Below are positions 4,929 to 7,803 of a DNA stretch of 7,803 nucleotides, piece after piece (the stretch's first letter is position 1; every line of letters begins with the position of its first letter). The position numbers and the translations under genes are program-made. The notes below the pieces were generated by a model, which saw nothing but the letters and a program-made list of their open reading frames with translations, was not told the DNA's origin and searched no databases. This DNA is from Bifidobacterium breve. Its GTDB lineage: Bacteria > Actinomycetota > Actinomycetes > Mycobacteriales > Mycobacteriaceae. The DNA lies in assembly GCA_945882475.1 (NCBI GenBank), contig CAMCWJ010000129.1, positions 1-7,803 on the forward strand, written 5' to 3'.

Positions 4929-6256
4929 CGAGCGCGAGCGGGGCGCCAAACCCCGAATGGATCGGCCGGGCACCGCACGAGCAACTCGGGCGTCGCACCC
5001 GGCCCGCGCTTCCGGACGTGGACCCCTTTCACCGGCCACCGTCGGGATTCCAGCACGCGGCACCCGGAACGGTGCTGCGGTCCCGCGATGTCGAACTCGG
5101 CTTCCTCGGGCTGATCCCGCAGCGGGTCAACGCCACCCAGTTGCTATACCGCACCACCGATCGGCACGGCCAGCCGCAGGCAACCGTCACCACCGTGTTG
5201 GTTCCGGCCGGGCACCGCGCCGGGCAGGTCCGCAATGTGGTGTCCTACCAGTGCGCCATCGACGCTGTCTCGTCGCGGTGCTTTCCGTCCTACGCCCTGC
5301 GCAGGCGGGCCCGGGCGGTGGGATCACTGGCCCAGTTCGAGTACCTGCTGATCGCCGCGGCGCTGGCCGAGGGCTGGGTGGTGTCGGTACCCGACCACGA
5401 GGGCCCCGACGGCGTGTGGGGCTCCCCGCACGAGCCCGGCTACCGGGTGCTGGACGGGCTGCGGGCAACTCTCGACTTCGACGCGTTCGGTCTGGCCCGG
5501 GACAGCCGGGTGGGGTTGTGGGGTTACTCCGGCGGCGGGCTGGCCAGCGCCTGGGCGGCCGAGGTGCACGCCGACTACGCCGGCGAGATCAACATCGTCG
5601 GCGCTGTGCTGGGATCGCCGGTGGGCAATCTGGGCAATACCTTCCATCGACTCAATGGGTCGAACTTCGCGGCGCTGCCCGCGCTGGTGGTCTCCGCGCT
5701 GGCCAAGAGTTACCCCGGGCTGAACAAGGTGATCGAGGAGCACGCCACCACGGAGGGCCGCGAGGTGCTGCGGCGCCTCGAGCGGATGACCACGTTGCAG
5801 GCCGTGGTTCGGATGTTCCGGACCGACATGGACTCGCTGGTGCATCCACCGCTGGCCGAGGTGCTGCAGACACCGGAGGTGCAGGAGGTGTTCGAGGCGA
5901 TCCGGCTCGGCGGCACCGTTCCCACGCCGCCGGTGCTGATCGTGCAGGCCGTCCACGATTCGATCATCGCGGTGTCCGACATCGACGACCTCGCCGCGCT
6001 CTACTCCCTCGGCGGCGCCCAGGTCACCTACCACCGGGACATGTTCAGCGAGCACATGCTGCTGCACCCGATGTCGGCGCCGATGACCCTGCGCTGGCTG
6101 GGTGACCGCTTCGCCGGGCGGCCGCTGGACGCGAACCTGATCCGCACCAAGTGGCCGACGCTGTTCAACCCGGTGACCTACGCGGGCATGCTGCGCCTCG
6201 GCGGGATTGCGGCGCGGGTGGTGACCGGCGGACGCGTGGGATTCCGTCCGCTCTAG
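4925..6256 (+). CDS. Secretory-lipase-family alpha/beta hydrolase (Rv1592c-type)
   Basis: A 443-residue protein closely resembling my memory of M. tuberculosis Rv1592c, a lipase/esterase of the fungal-type secretory lipase family (Pfam LIP, PF03583). The nucleophile elbow GYSGGG places Ser202; the later blocks PPVLIVQAVHD (Asp345) and FSEHMLLHP (His377, or His381) supply the likely acid and histidine. The oxyanion-side SYQCAIDAVSSRCFPSY contains Cys110 and Cys119, which might form a disulfide, and EGWVVSVPDHEGPDG precedes the elbow. The substrate is an ester or acylglycerol by family; the exact one is unknown. I see no signal peptide or lipobox from the ATG at 4925, although the family name implies secretion. 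It starts 17 nt after the nrtR stop, same strand, so it is probably co-transcribed with the NAD regulator. Its TAG shares CTAG with the convergent DUF2567 gene. Confidence 0.88.
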   Translation: MTSASGAPNPEWIGRAPHEQLGRRTRPALPDVDPFHRPPSGFQHAAPGTVLRSRDVELGFLGLIPQRVNATQLLYRTTDRHGQPQATVTTVLVPAGHRAGQVRNVVSYQCAIDAVSSRCFPSYALRRRARAVGSLAQFEYLLIAAALAEGWVVSVPDHEGPDGVWGSPHEPGYRVLDGLRATLDFDAFGLARDSRVGLWGYSGGGLASAWAAEVHADYAGEINIVGAVLGSPVGNLGNTFHRLNGSNFAALPALVVSALAKSYPGLNKVIEEHATTEGREVLRRLERMTTLQAVVRMFRTDMDSLVHPPLAEVLQTPEVQEVFEAIRLGGTVPTPPVLIVQAVHDSIIAVSDIDDLAALYSLGGAQVTYHRDMFSEHMLLHPMSAPMTLRWLGDRFAGRPLDANLIRTKWPTLFNPVTYAGMLRLGGIAARVVTGGRVGFRPL

Positions 6257-6867
6257 AACCGAAGCGGTTCGAACTCGCTTCCGTCCCGCGGTTGCCAGCC
6301 GCCCAGGTTCTCGACCGGCGGCCAGCCGCCCAAGTCGTCCCGCGGTGCCGCCACCGCCATGATCGCGTACACCAGAGCCGCCGTTGCAGCCGGCAGCAGC
6401 AGAGTGACGGCAATCTGAAAGGGGCTGTGGCCCAGGAAAACCGGCGGCGCCTCGGTGAAGTAGTGCACCCGGTCCACCGCGCTCAGCGGTGCACTGCGGT
6501 CCGGCGTGCCGTAGCGCCGGTGAGCGAGGGCCGCACCAACCCCGGCCGCGGTGGCCCCGGCGCCGATCTGCCCGACCCACAATGCAGTCGCCAGTACCGG
6601 GCCGCGGTGGCGGCGCCACTGCCAGACCAGTACCGCCGAGATGACTGCCAGTGCGATGAGCAGACCGATCAGCATGGCCGCCGCCACGAACAGGTTGTCG
6701 GCCTCCCGGCCGAGGAATCCATCCACCCGTTCACCGGACCGGTTCAGCGCGGTGATGGTATGGATCGGCGGGGCGATCGCAGCCCACACCGCTCCCAGCG
6801 CCGCGCCTGAAATCGCTAGGGCGACAACAACTGTCGCTGCCGCAGCCGTCCGCGACATTCCGGTCAT
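6253..6867 (-). CDS. Four-helix membrane protein, DUF2567 / Rv1591 type
   Basis: A 204-residue integral membrane protein of unknown function; length, topology and gene position match the mycobacterial DUF2567 family (Rv1591). Hydrophobic segments lie at about 9-31, 59-82, 91-114 and 149-173. The loop after the first helix (about 32-58) carries THTITALNRSGERVDGFLGREADN, and the loop between helices three and four (about 115-148) is charged with VDRVHYFTEAPPVFLG. The C-terminal tail is soluble and repeats LGGW(P/Q)P twice (179-184 and 188-193). The ATG at 6867 overlaps the bsaP TGA as ATGA, which decides this start over a longer frame reaching into bsaP. It is third in a bioB-bsaP run, so a role tied to biotin is possible but unproven. 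Its TAG (6255-6253) overlaps the convergent lipase stop. Confidence 0.82.
   Translation of the reverse strand: MTGMSRTAAAATVVVALAISGAALGAVWAAIAPPIHTITALNRSGERVDGFLGREADNLFVAAAMLIGLLIALAVISAVLVWQWRRHRGPVLATALWVGQIGAGATAAGVGAALAHRRYGTPDRSAPLSAVDRVHYFTEAPPVFLGHSPFQIAVTLLLPAATAALVYAIMAVAAPRDDLGGWPPVENLGGWQPRDGSEFEPLRF
6294..6335 (-). repeat. Imperfect direct repeat encoding two LGGWxP motifs
   Basis: Positions 6294-6308 and 6321-6335 share 14 of 15 bases, 27 bp apart, and encode the two LGGW(P/Q)P units in the cytosolic or exposed tail of the DUF2567 protein. The spacing is a whole number of codons (9), so this looks like an in-frame duplication of a short tail motif. Confidence 0.55.
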
Positions 6868-7088
6868 CGCCGCATGTCCAGATCCTTCGAGTCCACCCGG
6901 CCGTGCCGGGAACATTGCGCCCACCAGCCATCGGGACGCACCTGAACGATCATCCGCCGGCCGCACTCGGCGCAGTATCGCGGTGGCTCCAGGCCCAACC
7001 GCGCCGCGAGCGGGACAACATCGCCAACCGTTGCCCCGGTGTAGACGTCGTACACGCCCGCGCCGACCGGCGCCGGAAGCCCAGTCAT
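6864..7088 (-). CDS. bsaP: Biotin synthase auxiliary protein
   Basis: A 74-residue protein matching Rv1590, the small protein reported as an auxiliary factor that mycobacterial BioB needs to convert dethiobiotin to biotin. The N-terminus reads AGVYDVYTG, followed by LGLEPPRYCAECGRRM with Cys39 and Cys42, then QVRPDGWWAQCSRHG with Cys59 and His62. Three cysteines and a nearby histidine suit an Fe-S cluster or zinc site; the published view, as I recall it, is a [4Fe-4S] cluster. That assignment comes from knowledge of the homologue, and the sequence shows only the ligands. Its ATG at 7088 shares one base with the bioB TGA (TGATG), and its own TGA overlaps the next ATG, so it is tightly coupled between bioB and the membrane protein. 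An annotation pipeline might label it hypothetical or a zinc-ribbon protein. Confidence 0.87.
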   Translation of the reverse strand: MTGLPAPVGAGVYDVYTGATVGDVVPLAARLGLEPPRYCAECGRRMIVQVRPDGWWAQCSRHGRVDSKDLDMRR

Positions 7089-7803
7089 CAGAGGCTGGCG
7101 TTGAGAGCCTTGATCGGCATCTGCAGATCGCTCAGCAACTCCAGGTCCGCCTCGGCGGGCCGGCCCAGCGTGGTCAGGTAGTTGCCGACGATCACCGCGT
7201 TGATGCCACCCAGGATGCCCCGCTTGGCGCCGAGGTCACCGAGGGTGATCTCGCGGCCGCCGGCGAACCGGAGCATGGTGCGCGGCAACGCAAGCCGGAA
7301 TGCCGCGACGGCCTTGAGCGCCTCGGCGGCCGGCATCACCTCGAGGTCCCCGAACGGCGTGCCGGGGCGCGGGTTGAGGAAGTTCAGCGGCACCTCGTGC
7401 GGGTCGAGTTCGGCGAGCTCGGCGGCGAACTCGGCGCGCTGCTCCAGCGTCTCGCCCATCCCGAGGATGCCGCCGCAGCACACCTCCATTCCGGCCTCGC
7501 GCACCATCGCGAGGGTGTCCCGGCGCTCCTCCCAGGTGTGGGTGGTGACGACGTTGGTGAAGAAGGACCGTGCCGTCTCGAGGTTGTGGTTGTAGCGGTG
7601 CACGCCCATTTCGGCGAGGCGATCCACCTGCTCCTGGGTCAGCATGCCCAGCGAGCAGGCGATGTGGATCTCGACCTCGTTGCGGATCGCCTCGATGCCG
7701 GCGGCCACTTGGGCCAGCAGGCGTTCGTCGGGCCCGCGGACCGCCGCGACGATGCAGAACTCGGTGGCACCGGACTTGGCGGTCTGCTTGGCCGCCTCGA
7801 CCA
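7088..7803 (-). CDS. bioB: Biotin synthase, C-terminal part (5' end beyond the right edge)
   Basis: Radical SAM enzyme that inserts sulfur into dethiobiotin, the last step of biotin synthesis. The 237 residues in the window begin VEAAKQTAKSGATEFCIVAAVRGP, inside the TIM barrel; the CxxxCxxC motif for the SAM [4Fe-4S] cluster lies outside. Ligands of the second, sulfur-donating [2Fe-2S] cluster are visible: Cys in EFCIVAA, Cys in IACSLGML, Cys in EVCCGGILGMGET, and the arginine of the RFAGGRE segment. HRYNHNLET, EVPLNFLNPRPGTP and NAVIVGNYLTT are standard BioB blocks. The frame stays open to the edge, so the GTG at 7708 is not the start. It precedes bsaP with a 1-nt overlap, consistent with BioB and its auxiliary protein being made together. 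Any promoter lies outside the window. Confidence 0.96.
   Translation of the reverse strand, partial: VEAAKQTAKSGATEFCIVAAVRGPDERLLAQVAAGIEAIRNEVEIHIACSLGMLTQEQVDRLAEMGVHRYNHNLETARSFFTNVVTTHTWEERRDTLAMVREAGMEVCCGGILGMGETLEQRAEFAAELAELDPHEVPLNFLNPRPGTPFGDLEVMPAAEALKAVAAFRLALPRTMLRFAGGREITLGDLGAKRGILGGINAVIVGNYLTTLGRPAEADLELLSDLQMPIKALNASL

Noticed and set aside
5324..6619. Long minus-strand open frame opposite the lipase
   Set aside because: Arginine/histidine-rich shadow of the hydrolase gene; the lipase frame has the full catalytic blocks.
7033..7052. GTGTA-N7-TACAC inverted repeat within bsaP
   Set aside because: Short arms inside conserved coding sequence (YDVYTG), so best explained by codon content.

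Overview
The window looks like part of a high-GC actinobacterial chromosome, almost certainly a Mycobacterium/Mycolicibacterium-type species. Gene order and protein sequence match, from memory, the M. tuberculosis Rv1589-Rv1596 neighbourhood (bioB, Rv1590, Rv1591, Rv1592c, Rv1593c, nadA, nadB, nadC), seen here in reverse orientation, with the start of hisD beyond it. No database search was run.

Layout, left to right. Positions 1-119 (minus): the first ~39 codons of hisD (histidine biosynthesis). 214-441 (minus): a small proline-rich putative lipoprotein that I do not recognise. 564-626: a long, nearly perfect inverted repeat just downstream of nadC. 648-4139 (minus): the de novo NAD operon nadA-nadB-nadC, tightly packed and probably translationally coupled. 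4140-4187: a short divergent control region with a 23-bp palindrome that overlaps the promoters of both nadA and the divergent regulator. 4188-4907 (plus): an NrtR-type regulator (degenerate Nudix domain plus winged helix), apparently leaderless. 4925-6256 (plus): an Rv1592c-type secretory-lipase-family alpha/beta hydrolase, 17 nt downstream of the regulator. 6253-6867 (minus): a four-helix DUF2567/Rv1591-type membrane protein, convergent with the lipase and sharing its CTAG stop region. 6864-7088 (minus): the biotin synthase auxiliary protein BsaP (Rv1590-type). 7088-7803 (minus): the C-terminal two thirds of biotin synthase bioB, running off the right edge.

How it works together. NadB oxidises L-aspartate to iminoaspartate, NadA condenses this with dihydroxyacetone phosphate to quinolinate, and NadC converts quinolinate to nicotinate mononucleotide. 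NrtR, whose Nudix box has lost catalytic residues, is expected to sense a NAD-derived ligand and to bind the shared palindrome, controlling the nad operon and itself. On the right, bioB, bsaP and the DUF2567 gene overlap by 1-4 nt, which argues for one co-translated unit around the last step of biotin synthesis. BioB and NadA are both Fe-S enzymes, and BsaP carries cysteines suited to metal or cluster binding.

Most genes are ordinary core metabolism. The points most worth a second look are the NrtR palindrome with its leaderless start, the unexplained DUF2567 membrane protein co-translated with bioB-bsaP, the inverted repeat after nadC, the small lipoprotein, and the minigene/hairpin arrangement ahead of the lipase. 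I see no mobile element, CRISPR array, tRNA or rRNA gene.
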